Position numbers and translations under genes: made by a program. A DNA stretch of 38,957 nt from Clostridiales bacterium (lineage in GTDB: Bacteria; Bacillota; Clostridia; Oscillospirales; Oscillospiraceae). The DNA is taken from contig JAAVHV010000002.1 in the NCBI GenBank assembly GCA_014799505.1, forward strand, positions 1-38,957. Reading direction: 5' to 3'. Of this stretch, positions 17,297 through 25,630 are shown piece by piece (the first letter of the stretch is position 1; each line of letters opens with the position of its first letter). Under the pieces are notes generated by a model. The model was not told where the DNA came from. It saw nothing but the letters and a program-made list of their open reading frames with translations, and searched no databases.

Positions 17297-17725
17297 CTAC
17301 CATTTTTTCTTTGTGAACACACCTAAAAAATTGAAATACCCAAAGTCTTCATTTTCAATTTCTTTTACAACGCCTTTGTATTTCACATTGCCTACAACAT
17401 AGACAGCATTATATGCTTTATCCAATCCGCTGGGATATTGTCTTTTTAGCTCATCTAAATCAAATATTTCAGCGTCATCAAAAAGCCCATCAATTTGCTT
17501 GAGGGGCAATTCCCTGAATTTTATTACAGCAAAATCTTCATCATAACAAAATCCAAAATCATATGCTAAAACTTCATCGTCCCAGTATGCTTCAAACAAC
17601 TCCTCGGATTTACACATGCCAACAAAAACAGAAACACTGTTTTCATCTTCCACATAATTCTCAACAATGTCGCCATCTCCCCGCCACAGCAAAACTCCAT
17701 CGTCTGTATATTCTAAACCAGCCAT
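17297..17725 (-). CDS. Immunity-protein-like gene (Imm22-type), orphan
   Basis: The 142-residue acidic protein has the pattern of polymorphic-toxin immunity family Imm22: VSVFVGMCKSEELFEAYWDDE, YDFGFCYDEDFAVIKFRELP and a C-terminal NVKYKGVVKEIENEDFGYFNFLGVF. It is rich in Asp, Glu, Phe and Tyr, as expected of a soluble toxin-binding protein. GAGGAGG precedes the ATG at 17725. Its codons and flanks are clearly richer in A+T than the surrounding genes, a sign of horizontal transfer. No toxin, WXG100 protein or secretion gene is nearby. The family call is from pattern memory; alternatively it is a conserved protein unrelated to toxins. Confidence 0.65.
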   Translation of the reverse strand: MAGLEYTDDGVLLWRGDGDIVENYVEDENSVSVFVGMCKSEELFEAYWDDEVLAYDFGFCYDEDFAVIKFRELPLKQIDGLFDDAEIFDLDELKRQYPSGLDKAYNAVYVVGNVKYKGVVKEIENEDFGYFNFLGVFTKKKW

Positions 17726-17812
17726 AACTATCCTCCTCTTGACTTTTTATTTGCAAACTTTAGTGTTTCCTGTTACTACTCTTATCACAATCAATTGCGC
17801 AGTACAAGGCCT

Positions 17813-17840
17813 AAAAGGGCGGGGCATCTCTGCCCCACCC
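17813..17840 (-). terminator. Terminator of the pheST operon
   Basis: GGGCGGGGCA (17817-17826) and TGCCCCACCC (17831-17840) form a 10-bp stem with one mismatch. In the minus direction the stem is followed by TTTT (17816-17813). It lies 17 nt after the pheT stop codon. Confidence 0.8.
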
Positions 17841-17857
17841 TTCTGAATTATGCGTTG

Positions 17858-20260
17858 TCAGCGCAGCACCGCGCCGCAGTCCTTTTCCAGCGTCTCCAGG
17901 ATGCTCTTCACGTCCGCGTCCGCCTCCTCGCCGGTGAGGGAGCGGTCGTCCGCCCGCAGGGTCAGGTTGAAGGCCACGGACTTCTTGCCCTCGGCCACGC
18001 CCTTGCCCCGGTAGATGTCGAACAGGGCCGCGTCTTTGAGCAGGCCCTTGGCCCCCTTGCGGATAGCCGCTTCCAACGCGCCCACAGTGACGGCCTCATC
18101 GCACACCACGGCGATGTCCCGGGTGACGGCGGGGAACTTGGGCAGGGGGGCGTACTCCGGATCGGCGCCATGGGTGACCAGCAGCACGTCAAAGCTCAGC
18201 TCCGCGCAGTACAGCTCCACGTCCACGCCGTAGTTCTGAGCCGCCTGGGGGTGAACCTGGCCGAATACGCCGATACAGTTGTCGCCGCTCCACACCTCGG
18301 CGCAGCGGCCGGGGTGATAGGAGTGATCCTCAGCGCAGGGCTCAAAGCGGATGTCCTTCGCCCGGGTGTCCCTCAAGATGGCCTCAATGGTCCCCTTCAT
18401 GGTGAAGAAGTCCATGCCGTTCCCGTAAGCGCCCAAGGTCAGGATCTTAGTCTCGTTGGCAAGGCCCTCCTCGCCGCCGGGCTGGTAGATGCGGCCCAGC
18501 TCATACAGCCACGCGGACTTGTTGCGGTAATTGCAGTTGCGGGTCAGGATCTCCAGCATGGAGGGCAGGGTGGTGGTGCGCATGATGGAGGTGTCCTCCC
18601 CCAAGGGGTTCAAAATTTTGAAGGAGTTCCGGCGGAAGTCGTCCTCCGGCCACAAAATCTTGTCGTAGTAGGAAGGGGAGATGAAGGAATAGGTGATGAT
18701 CTCGCTGTACCCGCAGGCGCGGCACAGCTCGCCCAGCCGGTTCTCCAGCTTCTGCACCACGGAGTAGCCCCCCTGGGTGGTCTGGCCCCGCATGAGGGTG
18801 TTGGGGATGTTGTTGTAGCCGTGGAAGCGGGCCACTTCCTCCGCCAGGTCGGCCATGCGGCGCACGTCGCCCCGCCAGGAGGGGACGGTGACCACGTCGG
18901 GATTTTCCTCCACCAGGAAGTCCAGCTTTTTCAGGATGGAGAGCATCTCCTCCCGGGACACATCGGTGCCCAGCAGGGCATTGATCTTGTCCGGCTCCAC
19001 GGGCAGCTCCACAGGGTGGAGGACAAAGTTGAGGATGTCGATGCACCCGTCCACCACCTCGCCGGCACCCAGCAGCTCCACCAGCTCGCAGGCCCGGTTG
19101 ACGGCGGGCAGGGTGTTCATGGGATCCAGCCCCTTCTCGAACTTGGCGGACGCCTCGGTGCGCATACCCAGGGCCAGCGCTCCCTTGCGGATACAGGTTC
19201 CGTCAAAGCAGGCGGACTCAAACACCACATCGGTGGTGTCGTCCACGATCTCGGAGTTCAATCCGCCCATGATGCCCGCCAGGCCCACCGCCCGGCCCTC
19301 GTCGGCGATGACCAGGTGGTTGGCGGTGAGTCGGTGTTCCTTGCCGTCCAGGGTGGTGAGGGCCTCACCCTCCTCCGCCCTGCGGACGATGATCTTGCCG
19401 CCGTTCACGTAGCGGTAGTCAAAGGCGTGCATAGGCTGGCCGTACTCCAGCATAACGTAGTTGGTGATGTCCACGATGTTGTTGATGGGCCGCACCCCCA
19501 TGGCGCGCAGCCGCTCCCGCATCCACTTGGGAGAGGGGGCGATCTTCACGTTGCGCACCATCCGGGCGGTGTAGCGGGGCACCAGATCGGCGGCGGGGGT
19601 CTCCACGTCCAGCAGATCGGTGAGTACGCCGTCCGCCCCGCCCTTGACCTCGGGGGTGTGGAGCGCCAACGGCTTGTCGAAGGTGGCGGCGGCTTCCCGG
19701 GCCAAACCGATGACGGACAGGCAGTCCGGGCGGTTGGGAGTGATCTCGAACTCCACCACGTGGTCGTCCAGCCCCACGGCCTCCCGGATGTCCTGGCCCA
19801 GGGTGAGCCCCGTGAGCTCCGGATCGTCGGACAGGATCCAGATGCCGTCGGCATAGGCGGTGGGGAAGTCCCGCTGATCCAGGCCCAGCTCGGCGAAGGA
19901 GCACAGCATCCCGTTGGAGACCTCGCCCCGCAGCTTGCCCTTTTCGATCTTCTTGCCGCCGGGGAGGGTGGACTTGTGCAGGGCCACGGGCACCAGGTCG
20001 TTCTCCTTCACGTTCTGCGCCCCGGTGACGATCTGGAGGGGTTCCGCCTGCCCCACGTCCACCTGGCAGATCCACATATGGTCGGAGTTGGGGTGGCGCA
20101 CCAGGGATCTGACCTGGCCCACCACCACGTTGCTGATCTCGCCGCCCTCGATGGAGGTGCCCTCCACCTTGGAGCCGGACAGGGTCATGGCCTCGGCAAA
20201 CTCCCGGTCAGGGGTGTCTATCTTCACAAACTCATTGAGCCACTTTCTCGATAAATTCAT
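17858..20260 (-). CDS. pheT: Phenylalanine--tRNA ligase beta subunit
   Basis: The 800-residue protein has the standard PheT domains: N-terminal EMAP-II-like tRNA-binding domain (about 40-150; NVVVGQVRSLVRHPNSDHMWICQVDVG), B3/B4 editing domain (about 205-380), B5 domain (about 405-475; RRMADLAEEVARFHGYNNIP at its end), a class II-like core, and the FDX-ACB anticodon-binding domain at the C-terminus (PKFPAVTRDIAVVCDEAV to the end). With PheS it forms the alpha2-beta2 enzyme charging tRNA-Phe. AGGAGGGAG lies before the ATG at 20260; the pheS stop is 15 nt upstream. It is the last gene of the T-box-controlled operon. Confidence 0.97.
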   Translation of the reverse strand: MNLSRKWLNEFVKIDTPDREFAEAMTLSGSKVEGTSIEGGEISNVVVGQVRSLVRHPNSDHMWICQVDVGQAEPLQIVTGAQNVKENDLVPVALHKSTLPGGKKIEKGKLRGEVSNGMLCSFAELGLDQRDFPTAYADGIWILSDDPELTGLTLGQDIREAVGLDDHVVEFEITPNRPDCLSVIGLAREAAATFDKPLALHTPEVKGGADGVLTDLLDVETPAADLVPRYTARMVRNVKIAPSPKWMRERLRAMGVRPINNIVDITNYVMLEYGQPMHAFDYRYVNGGKIIVRRAEEGEALTTLDGKEHRLTANHLVIADEGRAVGLAGIMGGLNSEIVDDTTDVVFESACFDGTCIRKGALALGMRTEASAKFEKGLDPMNTLPAVNRACELVELLGAGEVVDGCIDILNFVLHPVELPVEPDKINALLGTDVSREEMLSILKKLDFLVEENPDVVTVPSWRGDVRRMADLAEEVARFHGYNNIPNTLMRGQTTQGGYSVVQKLENRLGELCRACGYSEIITYSFISPSYYDKILWPEDDFRRNSFKILNPLGEDTSIMRTTTLPSMLEILTRNCNYRNKSAWLYELGRIYQPGGEEGLANETKILTLGAYGNGMDFFTMKGTIEAILRDTRAKDIRFEPCAEDHSYHPGRCAEVWSGDNCIGVFGQVHPQAAQNYGVDVELYCAELSFDVLLVTHGADPEYAPLPKFPAVTRDIAVVCDEAVTVGALEAAIRKGAKGLLKDAALFDIYRGKGVAEGKKSVAFNLTLRADDRSLTGEEADADVKSILETLEKDCGAVLR

Positions 20261-20275
20261 AATTGCTCCCTCCTC

Positions 20276-21301
20276 TTAGAATTGCTCCAGGAATCGGATG
20301 TCGTTCTCGAAGATCAGGCGCAGGTCGTCGATCTTGAACCGGCGCAGGGCGGTGCGCTCCAGGCCCATGCCGAAGGCCCAGCCCGACCACTCGTCGGGGT
20401 CGATGCCCGCCATCTCCAGCACACGGGGGTGGATCATCCCCGCGCCCAGCAGCTCGATCCAGCCCTCGCCCTTGCAGGTGGGGCAGCCAGCCCCCCCGCA
20501 CTTGTGGCACTGCACGTCCATCTCGCAGGACGGCTCGGTGAAGGGGAAGTGGTGGGGACGGAAGCGGGTGACGGTGCCCTGGCCGAAGAGCTGCTCCGCC
20601 AGGGTGTTCAGCGTGCCCTTCAGGTCGGCCATGGTGATGTTTTTGTCAATGACCATGCCCTCCACCTGGTGGAACATGGGGGAATGGGTGGCGTCCACCT
20701 CGTCCTTGCGGTACACCCGGCCGGGGGCGATGATGCGGATGGGCAGCTCCATGGAGTCCATGGCCCGCACCTGCATGGGGCTGGTCTGGGAGCGGAGCAT
20801 GACCCGGCTGTCCTCGTCAAAGTAGAAGGTGTCCGACCAGTCTCGGGAGGGGTGGCCCTCCTCGGCGTTGAGCCGGTCGAAGTTCAGCTCGGCCAGCTCG
20901 ATCTCCGGGCCGTCCAGCACGGTGAAGCCCATGCCGATGAAAATGTCCTTGATCTCCTCCAGGGCGGTGTTCATGGGGTGGCGGCGGCCCACCTGGACGG
21001 ACTTTCCGGGGATGGTCACGTCCACCGTCTCCGCCTTCAGCTTCAGCTCCATGGCGGCCTCCTCCAGCTTGTGGGAGGCGGCGTCCAGGGCGCTCTCCAG
21101 GGCGGCGCGCACCTCGTTGGCCAGCTGGCCCATGGCGGGGCGCTCCTCGGCGGACAGCTTGCCCATCTGCTTCAAGACCGCCGTCAGCTCGCCCTTCTTG
21201 CCCAGGTACTTCACCCGCAGCTCGTCCAGGGCGGCGGAGTCGCGGACGCTCTCGAAGGCGGAGAGCGCCTCGGTGCGGATCTTTGCTAACTGTTCTTTCA
21301 T
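20276..21301 (-). CDS. pheS: Phenylalanine--tRNA ligase alpha subunit
   Basis: The 341-residue class II synthetase subunit has an N-terminal coiled-coil arm (about 1-85) and the catalytic domain. It shows HPMNTALEEIKDIFIGMGF, DTFYFDEDSRVMLRSQTSPMQVRAM, GRVYRKDEVDATHSPMFHQVEG (motif 2) and GWAFGMGLERTALRRFKI (motif 3). It also has CHKCGGAGCPTCKGEGWIELLG, where two CxxC pairs resemble the zinc-knuckle-like segment of some PheS proteins. The catalytic core activates phenylalanine. GAGGAG precedes the ATG. The ybjQ-like gene ends 5 nt upstream, so the two are tightly coupled. Confidence 0.97.
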   Translation of the reverse strand: MKEQLAKIRTEALSAFESVRDSAALDELRVKYLGKKGELTAVLKQMGKLSAEERPAMGQLANEVRAALESALDAASHKLEEAAMELKLKAETVDVTIPGKSVQVGRRHPMNTALEEIKDIFIGMGFTVLDGPEIELAELNFDRLNAEEGHPSRDWSDTFYFDEDSRVMLRSQTSPMQVRAMDSMELPIRIIAPGRVYRKDEVDATHSPMFHQVEGMVIDKNITMADLKGTLNTLAEQLFGQGTVTRFRPHHFPFTEPSCEMDVQCHKCGGAGCPTCKGEGWIELLGAGMIHPRVLEMAGIDPDEWSGWAFGMGLERTALRRFKIDDLRLIFENDIRFLEQF

Positions 21302-21306
21302 ATGCT

Positions 21307-21633
21307 TTACTCCTCTTCTAAAAACTCTACCGCAACAGCGGTGCCGCTGGCAGTAACCATCATCATCTGGCCTAGGGCTTCATAGTCGATGTCAACCCCT
21401 ACCACGGCGTTGGCGCCCATGGCGGCGGCCCGTTTTTTCATCTCCTTGATGGCCTCCTGACGCGCGTCGGTCAGCGCCTCCTCATACTCAGAGGAACGGC
21501 CGCCGAAGAGATTGGTGAAACCGGCGGCAAAATCCCGGCCAATGTCTGTACCGATGATGACTTCCCCAAATACGATGTTGAGATAAGCGGTGATCTTCAT
21601 TCCTTCCAACGTGGGGGTCGTGGTAACGATCAT
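21307..21633 (-). CDS. YbjQ/UPF0145 family protein
   Basis: The 108-residue protein matches the YbjQ family of small, probably oligomeric proteins sometimes called heavy-metal-binding: [55 protein letters not shown]-like helix ([14 protein letters not shown]) and [14 protein letters not shown]. The molecular role is not established. It is the first gene after the T-box leader and ends 5 nt before pheS, so its synthesis should rise on phenylalanine starvation together with PheRS. That position, rather than the protein itself, is the unusual part. Confidence 0.9.
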   Translation of the reverse strand: MIVTTTPTLEGMKITAYLNIVFGEVIIGTDIGRDFAAGFTNLFGGRSSEYEEALTDARQEAIKEMKKRAAAMGANAVVGVDIDYEALGQMMMVTASGTAVAVEFLEEE

Positions 21634-21891
21634 AAAACCACACCTTTCCTAGTGAAATAAACAAAAGCCCTTCCTCCCCTGTCCTGGGGACGAAAGGCAA
21701 CCCTTCCGCGGTACCACCCGCATTCGCACGTTTCGTGCGCACTCAAAGCCCTGTAACGGCGGCCAGCCGTCCCGCTCTCGCGGGCCGCTCCCGGGCGAAC
21801 CAAGGGACACGCACCAAGGCGGCTCTCAGCCGGTGACCGCCTCTCTCTGCCATACGCAAACACCCTATTTTCCCGTTCCACGCATTTCACT
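21634..21891 (-). promoter_or_regulatory. T-box leader, probably tRNA-Phe responsive
   Basis: In the minus direction the leader contains the T-box core GGGTGGTACCGCG (about 21718-21706). A terminator follows, with arms GCCTTTCGTCCCC (21698-21686) and GGGGAGGAAGGGC (21679-21667), then TTTTGTTTATTT. Stem I features are AGAGAGG and GCTGAGAG. A TTC (Phe) triplet followed by a purine, at 21799-21797 on the 3' side of stem I, is the best specifier candidate and agrees with pheS-pheT downstream. Uncharged tRNA-Phe should stabilise the antiterminator and switch on ybjQ-pheS-pheT. Confidence 0.92.
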
Positions 21892-21897
21892 TTTCCC

Positions 21898-21926
21898 TTT
21901 ATATCACAATAAAGGTTGAAATGCAA
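21898..21926 (-). promoter_or_regulatory. Promoter of the T-box/ybjQ-pheST operon
   Basis: Minus-strand TTGCAT (21921-21926), 17 nt, TATAAA (21898-21903). The -35 box lies inside the first copy of the tandem repeat at 21914. Confidence 0.75.
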
Positions 21927-22099
21927 GAGGAAAAACGCTGTTTTATCGGATTCTCCCCGCCACCGGCGGGGAGAATTCCTATCTCGGCATATAAACATGG
22001 TTGAAATGCAAGGGGGAAACGCTGATTTATCGGATTCTCCCCGCCACCGGCGGGGAGAATTCCTATCTCGGCATATAAATATGGTTGAAATGCAAGGGG
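21914..22099. repeat. Tandem 84/85-bp repeat, two full copies and a partial third
   Basis: Copy 1 is 21914-21998 (85 bp), copy 2 is 21999-22082 (84 bp) and a third begins at 22083, matching for about 17 bp. Each starts GGTTGAAATGCAAG and contains a hairpin ATTCTCCCCGCC/GGCGGGGAGAAT with loop ACC. The shared start carries TTGAAA on the plus strand and the overlapping TTGCAT on the minus strand. The copies differ at only a few positions, so the duplication looks recent or is being homogenised. Confidence 0.92.
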
Positions 22100-22113
22100 G
22101 AAAACATTATAAT
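22085..22113 (+). promoter_or_regulatory. Promoter of the nnrE/D-alr operon
   Basis: TTGAAA (22085-22090), 17 nt, TATAAT (22108-22113): perfect -10 and near-perfect -35. The -35 belongs to the partial third repeat copy, while the -10 lies just beyond the repeat. Confidence 0.85.
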
Positions 22114-22140
22114 GTTGAGAAAATGAAAGGAGCCAACCGT

Positions 22141-23724
22141 ATGGAGCTGTACACCGCCGCGCAGATGAAGGAGATCGACCGCATCGCCATTGAGGAACGG
22201 GGCATCCCGTCCACGGTGCTGATGGAGAACGCCGCCCGTGCGCTGGTGCGGGAGGTTCGCTCCCTGCCCATCCCCGGGCCGGGGCTCCGGCAGGACGGCC
22301 CCACCGCTTATATCGCAAAGGACGGGCATCTCCTGACCCAGGAGGAGCAGGCGGAGTTCTGGGCCATGCGGCGCAGATCCGCCATCGTGTGGTGCGGCCC
22401 CGGCAACAACGGCGGGGACGGCGTGGCCGCCGCCCGGTTCCTTTTGGAGGCAGGCTGGCGGGTGAAGTGTGTCCTGGTGGGCGACCGGGCCAAGATGACC
22501 GACGACTGCCGGTCAATGGAGCGCCGCCTGACAGAGGCCGGGGGGATGTTGGAGGACTTCGACCCAAAGTGGGAGGAGCACCAGCAGCAGTATATCGGCT
22601 ACGACGTGGCCATCGACGCGCTGTTCGGCGTGGGCCTGCACCGCGACCTGGAGGGGGACGCGGCCCTGGCCGCCCGTATGACCCGGTGGATGACGGGCTG
22701 GGTGGTGTCGGCAGACGTGCCCTCCGGCATCCACGCCGACACCGGGGACGTGATGGGTACGGCGGTGAAAGCCGATGTGACCGTCACCTTTTCCCGGGGA
22801 AAGCCGGGGCTGTTCGTGGGCAAGGGAGCGGCGCACAGCGGACGGGTGGTCATCGCCGACATCGGCATCCCGGACGATTTGTACCCAAAACAGCCTCAGA
22901 CGATGCTGGCGGAACGGGAAATGCTGTCCTTCCCCCACCGCCCGGTGGACGGCCACAAGGGGGACTTCGGCAAACTGTTCATCCTGGCCGGAAGCCGGGG
23001 GTACACCGGCGCGGCGGCGCTGTGCGCCCGCGCGGCAGTGCGGGGCGGCGCGGGGCTGACCACGCTGGCCGTGCCTGAGGACGTGTACCCCATCCTGGCC
23101 GCCAAATGCTGCGACGAGGTGATGGTCTGGCCCTGGCCCGAGGATGACGAAGCCGTGCTGGAGAAGGCCCGTGGCTGCACCGCCGCCGTCATCGGCCCCG
23201 GCCTGGGCCAGGGCGAGCGGACGGAAAGGCTGGTTCTCAAATTGATGAAAGAGCTGAAATGCCCCGTGATCCTGGACGCGGACGGTCTAAATCTCATTTC
23301 CAAGCATATCAATATATTGGACGAGCGGGAGGGGGAAACCATCCTCACCCCCCACGACGGTGAGTTCGCCCGGCTGGACCGCTGTGAACTGCCCATCCGG
23401 GATCGGCTGGGCACGGCCCGGGCATTTGCGGAGCAGCACCGCTGCACGCTGGTGCTCAAGGGGTACCGCACCATTGCCACAGCGGGGGGTGCGTGCCTCA
23501 TCAACTCCACTGGCAACCCCGGCATGGCCAAGGGGGGCAGCGGGGACGCGCTGGCTGGGCTGATGGGGGCGCTGACGGCGCAGAAGATAACGGACGCAGC
23601 GGCGCTGGCAGTGTGGCTCCACGGCAGGGCGGGAGATCTGGCGGCGGAGGACAAGGGAGAGTACGGCATGACCCCCTCCGACCTGATCGAGCAGATACCC
23701 TACGCAATCAAAGAGCTGATTTAA
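22141..23724 (+). CDS. nnrDE: Bifunctional NAD(P)H-hydrate epimerase/dehydratase
   Basis: The 527-residue fusion repairs hydrated NAD(P)H. The N-terminal YjeF_N epimerase domain (about 1-235) has CGPGNNGGDGVAAARFLL, AIDALFGVGL and VSADVPSGIHADTG. The C-terminal ribokinase-like dehydratase domain (about 250-520) has HKGDFGKLFILAGSRGYTGAAALCARAAVRGGAGL, LDADGLN, ILTPHDGEFARL and GNPGMAKGGSGDALAG. An insertion of about 35 residues (GPGLRQDGPTAYIAKDGHLL) interrupts the N-domain before the NAD(P)-binding loop. The open frame extends back through the tandem repeat, but AAAGGAG and homology place the start at 22141. It leads an operon with the lipoprotein and alr. Confidence 0.96.
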   Translation: MELYTAAQMKEIDRIAIEERGIPSTVLMENAARALVREVRSLPIPGPGLRQDGPTAYIAKDGHLLTQEEQAEFWAMRRRSAIVWCGPGNNGGDGVAAARFLLEAGWRVKCVLVGDRAKMTDDCRSMERRLTEAGGMLEDFDPKWEEHQQQYIGYDVAIDALFGVGLHRDLEGDAALAARMTRWMTGWVVSADVPSGIHADTGDVMGTAVKADVTVTFSRGKPGLFVGKGAAHSGRVVIADIGIPDDLYPKQPQTMLAEREMLSFPHRPVDGHKGDFGKLFILAGSRGYTGAAALCARAAVRGGAGLTTLAVPEDVYPILAAKCCDEVMVWPWPEDDEAVLEKARGCTAAVIGPGLGQGERTERLVLKLMKELKCPVILDADGLNLISKHINILDEREGETILTPHDGEFARLDRCELPIRDRLGTARAFAEQHRCTLVLKGYRTIATAGGACLINSTGNPGMAKGGSGDALAGLMGALTAQKITDAAALAVWLHGRAGDLAAEDKGEYGMTPSDLIEQIPYAIKELI

Positions 23725-23743
23725 ACGAGGAGGAATCACAATC

Positions 23744-24373
23744 GTGCGCAAGTTGACGGCTTGTGTACTGATGATGACCCTGCTGCTGTCCGGCTGCAAA
23801 ACCGGGACAGCGGCGGAGACCCCGGAGGACGCGGCGCTGGCCCTCCGGGAGGAGTACCAGGCGCTGTCCGGCTGGTCGGCCACGGTGGACATATCCGTGT
23901 GCTACAGCGAGGCGGTGTACGACTTCACCCTGGACGCAAGCTGGCAGCGAGAGGGGGAAACGGTGCTCACCGTCACCGCCCCGGAGCTGCTCTCGGGCAT
24001 CACCGCCCGCATCGCCCAGGGGGAGACGGTGCTGGAGTACGACGGGGCGGGGCTGTCCCTGGGCCTGCTGGATGGGGCGGGGCTGACGCCGGTGTCCGCC
24101 GTCCCCGCCCTCATGGCTCAGATCGAGAAGGGCTATATGGCCAAATGCGCGTGGTCAGGAGAGAACGGCGAATACCTTCAAATTTCCTTCCAGGATCCGG
24201 AGCTGGAGGCCAACACCGGCACCCAGTTTCTGCTCACCTTTGACCGGGCCAGCCATGCCCTGCGCAGTGCCGAGGTGAGCGTGGCCGGAGAGACGGTGCT
24301 TACTGCAAAGCTAAGTAACTTTACAACGGAGTTGACACAAGATGACACGGGAGACGGCACGAACCTGGGCTGA
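23744..24373 (+). CDS. Predicted lipoprotein, LolA/YdcC-like position
   Basis: The 209-residue protein starts with GTG (MRKLTACVLMMTLLLSGC; lipobox LLSGC, Cys18), so it should be a membrane-anchored lipoprotein. The mature part looks like an all-beta sheet (WSATVDISVCYSEAVYDFTLD, EGETVLTVTAPELLSGIT, QIEKGYMAKCAW, TQFLLTFDRASHALRSAEVS) resembling the LolA-like fold. In Bacillus the sporulation-linked lipoprotein YdcC occupies the same place upstream of alr, so a distant equivalent is plausible but not shown. AGGAGG precedes the GTG. The last 32 nt overlap the start of alr. Confidence 0.8.
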   Translation: MRKLTACVLMMTLLLSGCKTGTAAETPEDAALALREEYQALSGWSATVDISVCYSEAVYDFTLDASWQREGETVLTVTAPELLSGITARIAQGETVLEYDGAGLSLGLLDGAGLTPVSAVPALMAQIEKGYMAKCAWSGENGEYLQISFQDPELEANTGTQFLLTFDRASHALRSAEVSVAGETVLTAKLSNFTTELTQDDTGDGTNLG

Positions 24374-25472
24374 GATCAGCCTGGGCAATCTGGAACACAA
24401 CTACCGGGATCTGCGCGCCTGCGCCCCGGACAGCAAATTTTTGGGCACGGTGAAGGCCAACGGCTACGGCCATGGCGCCATCCCGGTGGCGCGGCGGCTG
24501 GTGGAGCTGGGGACGGACTACCTGGCGGTGGCCTGTCTGGACGAGGCACACCAGCTTCGGCAGGCGGGCATCACCGCCCCCATCCTCGTTTTGGGGTACA
24601 CCCACCCGGCGCTGGCCGCAGAGGTGGTGGAGCTGGGCGTGACCCAGGCGGTGTTTACCCCCGAACTGGCAAAGGCCCTGTCCGAAGCCGCCGGGGCGGC
24701 GGGAAAACGAGCCAAAGTACATCTCAAGGTCGACACCGGCATGAGCCGCCTGGGGGTGCTGGATCACGACCCCGAGGATGCGGCGGCGGAGCTGGCCGCC
24801 CTGTGCGCCCTGCCCCACCTGGAGCCGGAGGGCATCTTCACCCACTTCGCCAACGCCGACGGGGACGAGGAGTATACCATGCTCCAGTTCACCCGGTTTT
24901 TGGACGTGCTGGAAGAGTTGAAGGAAAAATACGGCCGCACCTTTGAAATTCGCCATTGCGCGGCCAGCGCCGCTGTGTTAAACTATCCTTGTACGCACAT
25001 GGATATGGTGCGCCCCGGCATCGCCCTGTACGGCTGCTATCCGGATCCCTCCTGTGAAGGGCTGGACGGCCCGGGGCTGAAGCCGGTGATGTCGCTGTAC
25101 AGCCGGGTGGCGGCGGTGCGGGACTTCCCGGAGAACACCCCGGTGAGCTACGGCTGCACGGCCAGCTTCGGCCCGGGCGGCGGACGGACGGCGGTGCTGC
25201 CCATCGGCTACGCCGACGGCCTGCATCGGGTACTGTCCAATGAGGGCTCTGTTTGGCTGGACGGCCGGCCCCGCCCCATCATGGGCCGGGTGTGCATGGA
25301 TATGTGCATGATCGGGCTGAGTCCGTCGGCCAATGTGCGCCCCGGCGACGTGGCGGAAGTGTTCGGCCCCCATCTGCCGGTGGAGCGCCACGCCGAGCTG
25401 GCGGGCACCATCTCGTACGAGCTGCTGTGCGCGGTTGCGCCCAGAGTGCCAAGAATCTACACCGACGCATAG
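24342..25472 (+). CDS. alr: Alanine racemase
   Basis: The 376-residue PLP enzyme interconverts L- and D-alanine for peptidoglycan. The PLP lysine is Lys38 in TVKANGYGHGA and the second catalytic base is Tyr270 in SYGCTASF. MSRLGVL, GIFTHFANAD, DMVRPGIALYG and RPIMGRVCMDMCMI are further family marks. The barrel occupies roughly 1-240 and the C-terminal beta domain the rest. The ATG at 24342 lies inside the end of the lipoprotein gene, with GGAG 10 nt upstream, so translational coupling is expected. Gene order nnr-lipoprotein-alr-mazF is as in Bacillus, minus mazE. Confidence 0.97.
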   Translation: MTRETARTWAEISLGNLEHNYRDLRACAPDSKFLGTVKANGYGHGAIPVARRLVELGTDYLAVACLDEAHQLRQAGITAPILVLGYTHPALAAEVVELGVTQAVFTPELAKALSEAAGAAGKRAKVHLKVDTGMSRLGVLDHDPEDAAAELAALCALPHLEPEGIFTHFANADGDEEYTMLQFTRFLDVLEELKEKYGRTFEIRHCAASAAVLNYPCTHMDMVRPGIALYGCYPDPSCEGLDGPGLKPVMSLYSRVAAVRDFPENTPVSYGCTASFGPGGGRTAVLPIGYADGLHRVLSNEGSVWLDGRPRPIMGRVCMDMCMIGLSPSANVRPGDVAEVFGPHLPVERHAELAGTISYELLCAVAPRVPRIYTDA

Positions 25473-25511
25473 GATAGTCAGGGAACCCGTTGGGCGTAAA
25501 ACCCCGACGGC

Positions 25512-25536
25512 GAGCCGCGGCGGTTTTTCCCTGCCA
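25512..25536 (+). terminator. Weak terminator-like hairpin after alr
   Basis: AAAACC and GGTTTTT flank an imperfect GC-rich stem and end in a T-run shortly after the alr stop codon. The pairing has mismatches, so partial readthrough into mazF is possible. Confidence 0.4.
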
Positions 25537-25573
25537 TGACGGTATAAAAGCCGCCGCCCCGTGGGAGAATGAT

Positions 25574-25606
25574 AGTACCCAGTCTACATAAGCGTAGACG
25601 GGCACT
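25574..25606. promoter_or_regulatory. Imperfect palindrome upstream of mazF
   Basis: GTCTAC (25582-25587) and GTAGAC (25594-25599) form the core of a longer imperfect inverted repeat: AGTACCCA on the left pairs largely with GGGCACT on the right. It ends about 25 nt before the mazF start and could be an operator or an mRNA hairpin that hides the start region. Confidence 0.5.
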
Positions 25607-25630
25607 ATATCCGGCGGAGTGTGAGATCCT

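Noticed and set aside
17795-20254. An 819-residue plus-strand open frame
   Set aside because: It is the exact antisense of pheT, rich in His, Gly and Val, without a ribosome binding site or family motif.
21914-22099. CRISPR array
   Set aside because: The repeat is a tandem duplication of 84/85 bp with no unique spacers and no cas genes nearby.
21916-22140. N-terminal extension of the nnrE/D protein containing a duplicated peptide
   Set aside because: The apparent peptide repeat is translation of the tandem DNA repeat. The promoter -10 at 22108 and the AAAGGAG site support a start at 22141.
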